In this document: one piece after another, positions 36,967 to 47,837 of the stretch
Position numbering within the stretch: the stretch's first letter is position 1
Layout of the letters: each line of letters begins with the position of its first letter
Source: Methylobacter sp. KS41
GTDB taxonomy: Bacteria; Pseudomonadota; Gammaproteobacteria; Methylococcales; Methylomonadaceae
Length of the DNA stretch: 64,000 nt
Assembly: GCA_002862125.1 (NCBI GenBank)
Contig: PHSP01000003.1
Span: forward strand, 1,178,001-1,242,000
Reading direction: 5' to 3'
Program-made: the position numbers and the translations under genes
Notes under the pieces: generated by a model
What the model saw: only the letters and a program-made list of their open reading frames with translations
The model's database searches: none
Told to the model about the DNA's origin: nothing

Positions 36967-37208
36967 CCGGCTCTAATCAGTCATGGTTATCTCTGTAAAT
37001 CCTCCTTTATTCAGGAAAACCCAGGAGGACTGCCGGAGATACCGGCTAAGTTTATGGCGAAACGGTTGAATGCTAACTGTTGCTGCGCAGGTTTAAAGCA
37101 GTTGCGAAATCACTTAAAATATTCGATATTCAAATAAATCAGATTCAGCCGGTTTTGTTTAATAACAAACCGTCAGGCCGGTTTTACAACTATTGGAGGT
37201 TACAAAAG

Positions 37209-37505
37209 ATGAAAAAAATGATTATTTTAGGATTGACAATGGCCGCCGTTGCGTTAAACGCGCTTGGCGTATGCGCTGCCGACAGCAAATATCCAGCGGC
37301 GGATTTTGAGCCTAAAGTCATTTACATTGCTAAGGATGCAGTATCCGGCAGTCAGACTCAAAATGAATCCGACCCAAAATACCCGGCCTCGAACTTCACG
37401 CCTACAGTCATTTTTGTCGACAATCGACTCGCCGACCAAGCTCAAGATCAATATGATCCAAAATATCCCGCCGCATACTTTAAACCAAAAGTCATTTACC
37501 CCTAA
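37209..37505 (+). CDS. Secreted protein with three KYPA repeats
   Basis: A 98-residue protein starting at the ATG at 37209, chosen because GGAGG lies about ten bases before it. A signal peptide (MKKMIILGLTMAAVALNALGVCAA) is followed by three similar units of about 30 residues, each with KYPA, an aromatic residue, P and VI (KYPAADFEPKVIYI, KYPASNFTPTVIFV, KYPAAYFKPKVIYP), separated by acidic/amide linkers. Function unknown; exported to the periplasm or surface. It is a single gene. Confidence 0.75.
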   Translation: MKKMIILGLTMAAVALNALGVCAADSKYPAADFEPKVIYIAKDAVSGSQTQNESDPKYPASNFTPTVIFVDNRLADQAQDQYDPKYPAAYFKPKVIYP

Positions 37506-37859
37506 TAAATAGCAGGCCGTAGCTATTTTAATCCGGCGCAATTTGCCCATGGTTTAGCTTGCGCCAGTAAAGAACATGCTGCTTTATCCGGTTTTCCTTA
37601 ATGCTATGTCAAGGTTGCAGTCATAAGACAGCCAAGGGCTGGCTTAAAACCTAAACAAGACCGGAGGCGGCGAACCAATATAGCGTAACAAGGATGAGAT
37701 TATGCACCTGGAAATGATCCGCTTGAGGGTTCTAATCAGGCAATGATAGCGGTTTTGGCAACAGTCAGGGGAATACAGTCGTGCGCGCTGACCTTTATAA
37801 TAGGCAAGCGTATTGGTGGGTCAGTGGTTTTATATGAGTTGAGGAGCGGGGGAAAACAG

Positions 37860-37888
37860 AAAAACCTCCAAGGCTGTTAAACCTTGGA
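37860..37888 (-). terminator. Probable terminator of the 54-residue membrane protein gene
   Basis: On the minus strand a 7-bp stem (TCCAAGG with CCTTGGA, loop of eight) is followed by GG and five T. It lies 52 bases past the stop of the small minus-strand ORF. Confidence 0.6.
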
Positions 37889-37939
37889 AGTCTTCAAAAC
37901 GTTCGCTTATGAAATTCAGGAAATTGCACTTTAATCGCA

Positions 37940-38104
37940 TCAAAATTGTCCTGATTTGATTTGTTTACGGTTCATTTTAACGTTACTGGCAATGGCTGCC
38001 GAGGCGAATAGCGTGGATGAAATGATAAATTCGCCTGAAATAAAGCCAACCAGACCGGTTATAAACACTGCTGAGATTAAAATATCTTTTTGAAGATCGT
38101 TCAT
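37940..38104 (-). CDS. Small (54-residue) membrane protein
   Basis: A short ORF below the usual length cut-off: it starts MNDLQKDILISAVFITG and ends NRKQIKSGQF. Two hydrophobic helices at about residues 8-24 and 26-42, then a basic tail, suggest a small inner-membrane hairpin protein. The terminator just downstream supports a real transcript. No family is recognised. Confidence 0.5.
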   Translation of the reverse strand: MNDLQKDILISAVFITGLVGFISGEFIISSTLFASAAIASNVKMNRKQIKSGQF

Positions 38105-38485
38105 GGGTATGTTCTCGTATAAAGTTGAAAGGGTTTTTTAAACTACGACTCAACTATACAGAAGTCTCATATTGTTGACAATAACGTTGTTATTATATTT
38201 ATTGTTTCCTTATTTGTTACAATCGATTCATAATCTATTCATATAAATTGGGTACATTAGCCCGGATTGCTATCGGGATTGTGAAAATGGCTTCAAAAAA
38301 ATGTCTCGAACGGGTAAATGAAAGCATAAGTTTCAATAAGTTTTGGCTTTTTATTACCAGTTTGTCAGGGTTTTAGATTTAACCGGATTTTGTATGCCTC
38401 CGTTTCTCGACAAGTTATCCGCCGGATGACGCCAACATGCAGCATGATAGGTCAGGCATCATTGCCTATAGGAACTCGCTGTTAT

Positions 38486-38895
38486 TCATGATTGCCATAC
38501 CGTTTTACGTTTAAGCATCAACATGCGTTTAAGAATAGCCTGTTCCATACGGTGCAGGCTTTCCCGTGTTGCACGCAAATTTTCTTCCTCGGCTATCAAT
38601 TCTTGTTCCAGCAAAATGCTGATTCGTTTCAAGTCTGTATCTAACAGGAAATGCCGGGAGCTTATTGTCAATTCATTGTTATTAAAATAGACAAGCGCAC
38701 CGGGTAAAGCCAGGTATTGCCAGTTTTCAGCTTCCAGGCGAAAACGAGCCAAGCCAAAAACCAGCGTAGTCATAAACCGGGCATGATTGGGTAATATCCC
38801 AAAACTGCCCGAGGCATCTTCGCCAATAAAAGAAGTGACGCCTTTGATGCGTTGTTCATGGGTAGCATCAAACAGGTTCAGCACGAATTGGTTCA

Positions 38896-38896
<1 letters not shown>
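38486..38896 (-). CDS. atpC: N-type ATPase epsilon subunit (AtpC)
   Basis: Central-stalk epsilon subunit of the alternative (N-type, often sodium-translocating) F-ATPase, 136 residues from the ATG at 38896. The N-terminal beta-sandwich contains FGILPNHARFMTTL, a form of the family's GILPGH motif, and the C-terminal part forms the two-helix hairpin. The ATG overlaps the atpD stop by one base (TAATG), so translation is coupled. In N-ATPase operons atpD and atpC come first, followed by atpQRBEFAG, but none of those is present downstream. Confidence 0.85.
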
Positions 38897-40305
<1,409 letters not shown>

Positions 40306-40526
40306 TTATAAAACAAACATCCTGACGAAAATAAGGGAATGGGGTTCATGGGGGAATCATCCATTTTCTGGCTAATGTATACCAGGGTTTGCTCTAATGC
40401 CAAGAAAAGAGTATTGACGTATTGATGGCAACTGCAGTCATGAGTGAAATTATGCATGTATGCCGGAGCCGTTTCGTGCCTTTATCATTCATAATACCAA
40501 AAACAAATGAATAAATAACATACATT

Positions 40527-42281
40527 ATGGACATAATATTTAAAGAATACTGCAAGGTTGTCTGGCAGAAAAAAGGCTACTTCCTGCTGGCTTTATTAGC
40601 CTTGGCCGGCTCCGTCATCCTGGATTTATCAGCTCCCGTTTTTTATAAAAACATTGCCAACGGTCTTGCCGCGCCTTATTCCGAGGCAACCCAGTCCTTG
40701 TTGCTGGAAAATTTGCGGCATCTAGGTTTTATCTATGCGGGTATCTGGGTGTCATGGCGATTACTTGAAATCGCCATCGTGCCGCTCGATGGCGGCGGCG
40801 TTAATTTATTGGAAAAACGCTGTTTTGATGTCCTTAGAAAACAAAAATACGCGTTTTTTGAAAACAGTTTTTCAGGCAGCTTAATCAAGCAGTCCAACCG
40901 TTTTTCACGTTCCTTTGAAATCATAATGGACTGGTTTTTATTTCAGTTCTTCATGAATAGTCTGGCGGTGGTGGTTTCATTTGCAATTTTTTACCAGCAA
41001 CAGCGCGAATTTGCGTTCTACTTCCTGCTGTGGGTTTGCCTGTTTATCACCTGGAATATCGCTTATTCGCTATGGAAACTGCGTTTTGATCAGGCTGTTG
41101 CGGAAGCGGATTCAAAGGTTGGCGGCGTTTATTCCGACGCCATCAGCAATATTTTTATAGTCAAAAGTTTCGCGATGGAAAACCGTGAGCAGGAGTGCAT
41201 AAACAAGGCGTCGGATTTAGTTTACCGGAAAAAGAAAATTGCCTGGATATTGATGTTTATCTCTTTTGCCGTGCAAGGCTTGATGACTTTCGGCATTGAA
41301 TTGCTGTTGGTATATTTGATGATCAAAAAGTGGAAAACAGGCCATTTTCAGGTTGGCGAGTTTGTGTTATTTCAGTCGATTATGATCATGCTGATTCAGC
41401 GTTTATGGGAGTTTGGCCGTAATTTCAGGACCTTTTTCACTGCCTTGGCCGATGCTTCGGAAATGGCGGAGGTTTTCAGGCAGGAAGATATTGAGATAGA
41501 TGCCGGTCATGCGCTCCCGCTCAAAATAAACAAAGGCGCAATTAGCTTTAACAGGCTATGTTTTACCTATAATCAGGCAAATGACCGTAACACACGTTTG
41601 TTTGAGGATTTTTCATTAAATATACAAGCGGGTGAAAAGATCGCGCTGGTAGGTCAATCCGGTTCCGGTAAATCCACTTTAACCAAACTGCTGTTTCGTT
41701 TTCTTGATCCGCAAAACGGTTCTATTACCTTTGACGGTCTTGACGCGAAAGATTTTACCTTGGAATCTCTCCGAAGACAGATAGCCATGGTGCCGCAACA
41801 GCCGGATTTATTTCACCGTTCGATACGCGATAATATTACGCTGGGCGCTGATATTTCCGAAGAACGCCTAGTTGATGTTGCCCAAAAGTCCCGAAGTCTT
41901 GAGTTTATCAATTGTTTGCCTGAACGTTTTGACACGATGGTCGGAGAACGGGGCGTCAAGCTTTCCGGCGGTGAAAGGCAGCGCATCGCCATTGCCCGCG
42001 CTTTTCTGGAAGATGCGCCTGTCGTAGTGCTGGATGAAGCTACCAGCGCCCTGGATTCGCTTACCGAAAAACAAATACAAGTGGCTGTTTTTGAATTGAT
42101 AAAAGGCAAGACTGCGATAGTCATCGCGCATCGGCTTTCCACTATCTTAAAGATGGATCGCATTGTTGTTCTGGAAAAAGGCCGGATCATAGAGCAAGGC
42201 ACTCATCAGCAGTTACTCGCAAAAAAAGGCAAATACTTCGTCATGTGGCAGCATCAAAGTGGAAGTTTTCTGGTTGAGTAA
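40527..42281 (+). CDS. ABC transporter, fused permease and ATP-binding protein
   Basis: A 584-residue half-transporter of the MsbA/exporter type: six membrane helices in the first 320 residues and a C-terminal ATPase with Walker A GQSGSGKST, signature LSGGERQRIAIARA, Walker B VVLDEATSALD and the H-loop IAHRLST. It would form a homodimer exporting a lipid, peptide or drug; substrate unknown. It is single, with no adaptor gene adjacent. Confidence 0.92.
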   Translation: MDIIFKEYCKVVWQKKGYFLLALLALAGSVILDLSAPVFYKNIANGLAAPYSEATQSLLLENLRHLGFIYAGIWVSWRLLEIAIVPLDGGGVNLLEKRCFDVLRKQKYAFFENSFSGSLIKQSNRFSRSFEIIMDWFLFQFFMNSLAVVVSFAIFYQQQREFAFYFLLWVCLFITWNIAYSLWKLRFDQAVAEADSKVGGVYSDAISNIFIVKSFAMENREQECINKASDLVYRKKKIAWILMFISFAVQGLMTFGIELLLVYLMIKKWKTGHFQVGEFVLFQSIMIMLIQRLWEFGRNFRTFFTALADASEMAEVFRQEDIEIDAGHALPLKINKGAISFNRLCFTYNQANDRNTRLFEDFSLNIQAGEKIALVGQSGSGKSTLTKLLFRFLDPQNGSITFDGLDAKDFTLESLRRQIAMVPQQPDLFHRSIRDNITLGADISEERLVDVAQKSRSLEFINCLPERFDTMVGERGVKLSGGERQRIAIARAFLEDAPVVVLDEATSALDSLTEKQIQVAVFELIKGKTAIVIAHRLSTILKMDRIVVLEKGRIIEQGTHQQLLAKKGKYFVMWQHQSGSFLVE

Positions 42282-42459
42282 CAGTGTAATCTTGGACTGA
42301 CTGCGATGTAAGTTCTAAAAAACAATGTTGTTGTCATAATGGTTTAATTTTCTGGCTCTATGATGCTTTTGAGCCGGGTTGGATCACTGTTATTTTGGTG
42401 GATACGGCTCGAACTAAAGTTTTCAATAAAAAACAATCTTGAGACAGGATATCATCCAC

Positions 42460-43761
42460 ATGAAAAAATCAATTGCAACCATGGGTCTGTTGGGCGCCGC
42501 GCTAGCTGCGCCGGCATTCGCATCAGAGGGTCCCGGACCGGTTCCGGGCGTTCGTCATCTTGATCACGTTTTTGTGATTATGATGGAAAACCACGGTTAT
42601 AACCAAATCATCAATAACCCAAATGCGCCTTTCATCAACAAATTGGCCGTCAGCGCTAATTTGGCGAATAATTATTTTGGCGTTGGTCATCCAAGTTTGA
42701 CCAATTACCTGGAAGTGGTTGGCGGCTCTAACTTTGGCATACAAAATGACCACAATACTGATTGGCACAATGCAAATTGTATCCCTGATATCGTAGCAAA
42801 AACAGCAAATAACGAAGCCACCACTGCAGATATCTGCCCCATTTCAGGCATCGGTACAGATGCTGTAACCCCCCCGATTGATACCACTAATGAAACCACT
42901 GGTCTTCCCGGACTCAATAATATTGACGGTATCAAATCAATTGCAGCGGCTAAAGATATTTCAGGCATGACGATTGCCGACCAACTGGTACAAGCTGGAA
43001 AAAGCTGGAAAAGCTACCAGGAAAGCATTCCAGTAACCGGTATCGATCAGGTGAACTATAGCGACGGCTTGTTTACCAACCTGACCGATTTCACAAAAAT
43101 ATTGCCTGCCTTGTCTCCGGCTTTGAACCAAAGCCAAGTCGTAAGCCTTTATGCCGCCAAACACAACCCGTTCGTTTACTTTCAAACTGTTCAGGAAGGT
43201 AAAAATCCTAATTTGAGCCTGAAAAATACAGTGGGTTTTGATGCTCTGTTTGCCGACCTTGGCAGCGGAGACGTGCCTAATTTCTCTTTAATTGCTCCGA
43301 ATCAATGCAATGATCAACACGGACGTGGTAATGCAGGACCTTTTTGCAATTACGACCCAAGTTCTGACGGTTCTCAAAACGGTCTGAATCCCGCGCTGAT
43401 TCAATCCGGTGATGTCGCCGTGGAAAAAATCGTGACCGCCATCCACAACTCCCCGGTTTGGAAAGAAGGCAATAGCGCTATTGTCGTGCTTTGGGACGAA
43501 AACGATTACAGCACTGCTCCTAACACCAATCAGGTAGCAGTCATCGTTGATACCAACTATGGCGTTCAAAGCGTGCAAAGCAACAACTACTACAATCATT
43601 TCTCACTGTTAAAATCAATTGAGTCAGCATTAGGGCTGCCTTGTTTGAACCATGCTTGTGATAATGACGTTAATGTAATGTCCGATCTTTTCGGTGCCAA
43701 TATCAACGGTGACGACAATGACGACAGGCGCCATCATCAAAATAAGGGTAGAAATTGGTAA
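42460..43761 (+). CDS. Secreted phosphoesterase (phospholipase C/acid phosphatase family)
   Basis: A 433-residue exported protein of the alkaline-phosphatase-like phosphoesterase family (PF04185). A signal peptide (MKKSIATMGLLGAALAAPAFAS) is followed by the metal-binding VFVIMMENHGYNQI, GHPSLTNYLEVVGGSNFG, and a C-terminal WDENDYS and NHFSLLKSIESALGLP. It hydrolyses a phosphodiester or phosphomonoester in the periplasm or outside. The ATG at 42460 has AGGAT at a suitable distance; an upstream TTG at 42439 is not preferred. The end is histidine/aspartate rich (DDNDDRRHHQ). A strong terminator follows. Confidence 0.9.
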   Translation: MKKSIATMGLLGAALAAPAFASEGPGPVPGVRHLDHVFVIMMENHGYNQIINNPNAPFINKLAVSANLANNYFGVGHPSLTNYLEVVGGSNFGIQNDHNTDWHNANCIPDIVAKTANNEATTADICPISGIGTDAVTPPIDTTNETTGLPGLNNIDGIKSIAAAKDISGMTIADQLVQAGKSWKSYQESIPVTGIDQVNYSDGLFTNLTDFTKILPALSPALNQSQVVSLYAAKHNPFVYFQTVQEGKNPNLSLKNTVGFDALFADLGSGDVPNFSLIAPNQCNDQHGRGNAGPFCNYDPSSDGSQNGLNPALIQSGDVAVEKIVTAIHNSPVWKEGNSAIVVLWDENDYSTAPNTNQVAVIVDTNYGVQSVQSNNYYNHFSLLKSIESALGLPCLNHACDNDVNVMSDLFGANINGDDNDDRRHHQNKGRNW

Positions 43762-44478
43762 CTCCAGGGTATTCATAATGATTTTCTACTTGTGAGAGTT
43801 ATTAAATACCTGCTCCGGACCACAAGCGCGCCAAGCAAAAAATGAGCTGCAATTGCAGCTCATTTTTTGGCGTTAAAAGACTATCAACGTTCCTGTCTTT
43901 TATATCTTTTCTCCGCTAACATTTGCCCACGCTAAATTTGCGTGGATATATACAGGCGGCAAGACGTCTAAAGCCAATGGGCATGGAGGCGGCATTTTTA
44001 AAGACCGTCATGTGCCTTCCACAGGCTCCCATTTATCCTTTCATTTAACCGGCATGATTAACCCCGGACACCGTGGCAGAGCTAAGCCGGTCAGCGCATT
44101 TTTTACCGTGACGGCATTTCCACTGCCACCAGAGCGCAAGGTAAAATCAGTTTTCTGGTAAGTGTTGTACCGGAAAATGAATGGTAAATCAGATATGTGA
44201 TGCAGCGAAGTCCAGGTTAACTGCTTACCAGCAAGTTCTTCGTATATTGGTTTGCGCTTTCTAGTTGTGAAAGTCAATTTGACATTCATTAAAGTAATAG
44301 AGGCGGCTAGTAAACGATTCATATAAAGATGGAAATGCCCAGTATATGAGCATTCCCGACTTACAATGCAAAACTAAAATTGCAGATTAAAAAACCGGAT
44401 AAGGAATTTGTAATTCAATGTTGGTAGAATGCATAAATCAAGTTTTAAAGAAGTAATTAAATTGAATCGTTTAATCAT
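43762..44478. other. Gene-poor region upstream of the Dnd-like operon
   Basis: About 715 bases. The palindromic terminator (43836-43869) closes the phosphoesterase gene. A minus-strand open frame at 44041-44322 lacks a ribosome-binding site and family likeness and is not accepted. The last 150 bases are A/T-rich and must hold the promoter of the Dnd-like operon, but I cannot name a promoter box. Confidence 0.55.
43836..43869. terminator. Perfect palindromic terminator
   Basis: A perfect 34-base palindrome: 17-bp arms, with GAGCTGCAA at the core flanked by A6 and T6 tracts. It lies 75 bases after the phosphoesterase stop and can terminate transcription in both directions, insulating the downstream island. 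Confidence 0.9.
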
Positions 44479-45612
44479 ATGAATCAAACAATAGTTAATC
44501 ATCAAGGGATACTCGCTGATACCTTAATTGATACAAGAGCTATTCTGAGAGAGAATTTTCTCGCAGATAACCGTCCTTGGGTCATTGCTTACTCAGGCGG
44601 TAAGGATTCGACACTGGTATTGCAACTTGTTTATGAAATGCTGTTGTCATTAACGCCAGCGCAACAAAAGCCTGTTCATATCATTTCTTCGGATACTCGT
44701 GTTGAAGCTCCAAATATAGAGGAATACTTAGAAAACAGCCTCATGCAACTTGAGCAACACGCCCAAACTTCCAGGCTGGATTTAACCGTACATCTGGTCA
44801 AGCCGGAAATTGAAGATAGTTTTTGGTCTTTGATCATCGGCAAAGGCTATCCCCCGCCAAACCGCTGGTTCCGCTGGTGTACGACCAAGTTAAAAATCAG
44901 GCCGGTTAGAAAAGTCATCGACGAGATTACTTCCGGGTATGGGAGTGTTATTTTGCTGATTGGCACACGGAAAGCGGAAAGCAGCAACCGTTCTCGCCAA
45001 ATTGAAAATCGGCAGTACAATAGTAGAGGGCTTAATCAGCACACAGAAATTCCCAATGCCCTGGTTTTGCAACCCATTGTTCATTGGACTACCGACGAAG
45101 TCTGGGAATATCTTTTTACTCATAATCCGGCACCTTGGAATTTTGACCACGATCGGATGCTCGCGCTCTACCGACAAGCGAATAGTGGCGAATGCCCTGT
45201 TATTACCGATCTGGATACGCCTTCATGCGGTGGTAGTCGATTCGGTTGTTGGACGTGTACTGTTGTAAAAGAAGATAAGTCGATGAAAGGGTTTATTGAA
45301 ACAGGGGATGAATGGATGGAGCCTTTATATGACTTTAGGTTATGGCTTAGAGACCTCCATGGTAAAGAGGAATTAAGAAATCAATATCGACGTAATGACC
45401 AGCCTGGGCTTGGGCCTTTTAATTCGGAAGCCAGAAAAATGATACTTGAGAAGCTATTAAAAACTGAGCAGGAAGTCGGCAAGCAACTAATTAGTAACGA
45501 AGAACTTCTTAATATTCAAGATATTTGGACGAAGGAATTTGATATTATGCACTCGGCGTTGAGAATCGCTTATAAATATCATCGCAAACCAAAGGAAGTT
45601 ATTGCTGCATGA
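44479..45612 (+). CDS. dndC: DndC-like DNA phosphorothioation PP-loop sulfurtransferase
   Basis: A 377-residue PP-loop ATP pyrophosphatase related to DndC, which activates the DNA backbone or sulfur for phosphorothioate formation. The P-loop is AYSGGKDSTLVLQL near residue 36. Cysteines for an iron-sulfur cluster are WCTTK (near 135) and GCWTCTVVKEDKSM (near 260), the latter highly characteristic of DndC. The family also relates to PAPS reductases, but the DndD and DndE neighbours decide the assignment. It opens a six-gene operon; its stop overlaps the next ATG (ATGA). Confidence 0.88.
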   Translation: MNQTIVNHQGILADTLIDTRAILRENFLADNRPWVIAYSGGKDSTLVLQLVYEMLLSLTPAQQKPVHIISSDTRVEAPNIEEYLENSLMQLEQHAQTSRLDLTVHLVKPEIEDSFWSLIIGKGYPPPNRWFRWCTTKLKIRPVRKVIDEITSGYGSVILLIGTRKAESSNRSRQIENRQYNSRGLNQHTEIPNALVLQPIVHWTTDEVWEYLFTHNPAPWNFDHDRMLALYRQANSGECPVITDLDTPSCGGSRFGCWTCTVVKEDKSMKGFIETGDEWMEPLYDFRLWLRDLHGKEELRNQYRRNDQPGLGPFNSEARKMILEKLLKTEQEVGKQLISNEELLNIQDIWTKEFDIMHSALRIAYKYHRKPKEVIAA

Positions 45613-45821
45613 GCACAGAAACCATCAGCCAATTTATCGAGCGTACTTTATATGAATTAGCGGCCCAACCCGAGTATCGTATACCCACTAGTATTATTCC
45701 TCAGATTGCACACTTGGTAGAAAAATACCCTAACCTTGATGCTAATGGCTCAAAAGCCGATTTAAGTGAAGATCTTACCCTTCTAATTGAGAACGTTAGG
45801 AAGCAAGGAGCATTGGACTAA
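45609..45821 (+). CDS. Small protein of unknown function in Dnd-like operon
   Basis: A 70-residue, mostly helical, acidic protein (MSTETISQFIERTLYELAAQ at the start; two predicted helices separated by a proline-containing loop). It overlaps the dndC-like gene by four bases and abuts the dndD-like ATG with no gap, so it must be co-translated. There is no recognised family; its position between DndC- and DndD-like genes suggests an accessory or scaffold in the modification complex. Confidence 0.72.
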   Translation: MSTETISQFIERTLYELAAQPEYRIPTSIIPQIAHLVEKYPNLDANGSKADLSEDLTLLIENVRKQGALD

Positions 45822-47837
45822 ATGTATTTTAAATCATTGACGATTACCAACTTGTTTTCCTATTATGATGAGTGCCTTTTTGATTTAACGCCTACCGAAG
45901 ACGACAATCGCAATATTGTGGTTATCCAAGGGCGAAATGGCCATGGTAAGACCAGTTTTCTCAATAGCACAAAAATGTTATTTGTTGGCGTATCTGAAGA
46001 AATTCGCCGCACTGCACAACGCAAACGGATACCGTCACCCAAACAATATGTTTGCGGCATTGAAAATGAACTTTGGGGTATCTTGAATCAACAAGCTCGA
46101 CAAGAAGGTAAAACTTCTTGTGGAGTCAAAGCTGTTTGGGAATCGGACGAAGGTGAAGTCATCGCCAGCAGAACATGGGCCATTGACTTCAGCAAACGCG
46201 ATTATGAAGAAAGTGTTAGTGTCATAACACCATTTCAAGGCGAATTAGTGGATGAAAAGGCAGATGAGTTTCTGGATCGCTGTTTGCCAAGAGCCTATAT
46301 ACCTTTTTTCTTTTTTGACGGGGAAGAAGTTCAAGCGTTAGCAGAAGCCAATGACAGCGATGTCATAAAAAAAATGGAGTTGCTACTCAATATAAAGCCT
46401 TTGGAAAATATACAGGATATACTCAAGGACTTACGTCGAAACTGGAATCGCGGAGCGATGAGTTCAGAAAAAAAACTGGAACTGACGGAAAAAGAAAATC
46501 AAAAACGCATCAAAGAACAGGAAAATGCCATCCTTGAACAAAAAATATTAGCGCATAACGCTGATATTTTAGAAATTGAAGATTATCTGGCGGCCATAAG
46601 TCGTAAATTGCGCTTGTTGCGTGGCGCGCCTGAACAGGCTAGCGAAATCAATATTAAATCGCAAATCCAAACCAAACATGAGCAAGTGCAACAGCTAATG
46701 AGAGAAATAGCTGATGCATTTCAACGCGATGCATTTTTGCGAGTTACACCTGATTTACTGGGAAAAACACTCAAAATAACCGAGGCGCTGTTGCAAAAGG
46801 AAAGTGGTACTCAACTTGAATTGCTGGATAGCTTAAAGCAGGAATTGCCCGAGATATTCTCGAAGCCCCCCTATCCAAGCCCTAGGCTGGAACAATCTCA
46901 GGCCTATTTTTATCAACAAAGGATTGTGCGCGTTTTGGAAAGTTATGCAATCACAGAAAACGAAGAAACCGCTTTTCATGTCGATGGCAGCAGAGCCAGG
47001 CAATTATCGAGATTGTTGTCAATTTATCAGCAAATCAATAAGCCGCATCAGGCTTTGCAAAATAAGCTAATTGAAACTCGTGAGTTAAGTCAGGCGATAC
47101 AGAAATTGGAACAGCAATTAAAAGACGCGGGTGATATGTCTAATAAACACCGCTCTGAATTATCGAATCTATTGGGCGAAGAAGAAAACCATAAAGAAAA
47201 ATTGCTTGATCTCAAAGATAGGCTTCGAGCGGCAGACACTCAAAAACAAACTATCGGTAGAGATTGCAGCCGACTGGAAAATGAAATAAATGACTTGGAA
47301 AGTAAAGTTCGTCAAGCGGGTGAAATGGAACGGCAATTAAATTTTACAGAGCGGCTTCGAGCAGCATTAAATGAAGTCAAAGAACGGCTGAAGCGTCAAA
47401 AACGGGCTGAATTGGAGGAAAGTTACAACCGGCATTTAAAACAATTGCTGGATTCCAATAGCTTAATTTATCAGGTAAAAGTGAATGATCATTTTGAGAT
47501 CAGCTACATTGATGCTTCAGGCAATACAATAGGCATGAGTACAGTTTCTGCCGGTATGAAGCAATTATCAGCGACAGCCATGTTATGGGGATTAAAAGAG
47601 GTTTCAGCGCGTGAATTGCCTATTATCATTGATACGCCCATGGGGCGTATTGATCGGCAGCATCAGGATAATTTGTTGCAGCAGTATTACCCTAAAATAG
47701 GCAGGCAAGTTATTTTATTACCGACCGATTCGGAGCTGGATGAGCGTAAACATGCACTCTTGAAACCTTTTATTTATCGGGAATATCACCTATCGAATAA
47801 AACCGGTAAAAAAACGCATATTGAAAGGATAGCGTAA
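45822..47837 (+). CDS. dndD: DndD-like SMC-type ATPase
   Basis: A 671-residue SMC/Rad50-like ATPase. Walker A is IQGRNGHGKTSFLN near residue 36. The characteristic DndD segment FFFFDGEEVQALAE is near residue 163. A long coiled coil fills about residues 190-530, interrupted by a hinge-like region. The signature and Walker B are VSAGMKQLSATAML and IIIDTPMGRID, with the D-loop Q following. DndD provides ATP-driven DNA binding in phosphorothioation. It ends one base into the ATG of the next gene (TAATG), a coupled junction. Confidence 0.88.
   Translation: MYFKSLTITNLFSYYDECLFDLTPTEDDNRNIVVIQGRNGHGKTSFLNSTKMLFVGVSEEIRRTAQRKRIPSPKQYVCGIENELWGILNQQARQEGKTSCGVKAVWESDEGEVIASRTWAIDFSKRDYEESVSVITPFQGELVDEKADEFLDRCLPRAYIPFFFFDGEEVQALAEANDSDVIKKMELLLNIKPLENIQDILKDLRRNWNRGAMSSEKKLELTEKENQKRIKEQENAILEQKILAHNADILEIEDYLAAISRKLRLLRGAPEQASEINIKSQIQTKHEQVQQLMREIADAFQRDAFLRVTPDLLGKTLKITEALLQKESGTQLELLDSLKQELPEIFSKPPYPSPRLEQSQAYFYQQRIVRVLESYAITENEETAFHVDGSRARQLSRLLSIYQQINKPHQALQNKLIETRELSQAIQKLEQQLKDAGDMSNKHRSELSNLLGEEENHKEKLLDLKDRLRAADTQKQTIGRDCSRLENEINDLESKVRQAGEMERQLNFTERLRAALNEVKERLKRQKRAELEESYNRHLKQLLDSNSLIYQVKVNDHFEISYIDASGNTIGMSTVSAGMKQLSATAMLWGLKEVSARELPIIIDTPMGRIDRQHQDNLLQQYYPKIGRQVILLPTDSELDERKHALLKPFIYREYHLSNKTGKKTHIERIA

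Larger units (their letters stand above)
37506..38485. other. Gene-poor region between repeat protein and atpC
   Basis: About 980 bases with no long gene. The 54-residue minus-strand membrane protein (37940-38104) and its terminator (37860-37888) lie inside. No trace of the other N-ATPase genes (atpQ, R, B, E, F, A, G) that normally follow atpC can be recognised here. Confidence 0.6.

Noticed and set aside
36967-37208. Possible riboswitch-like folds (CCTCC/GGAGG pairing and repeated GCCGG) upstream of the KYPA-repeat gene
   Set aside because: Checked for c-di-GMP (GEMM) landmarks and did not find them; the elements are too weak to claim an aptamer.
44041-44322. 93-codon minus-strand open frame before the Dnd-like operon
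   Set aside because: No ribosome-binding site, no family likeness and unusual composition; treated as non-coding or decayed sequence.
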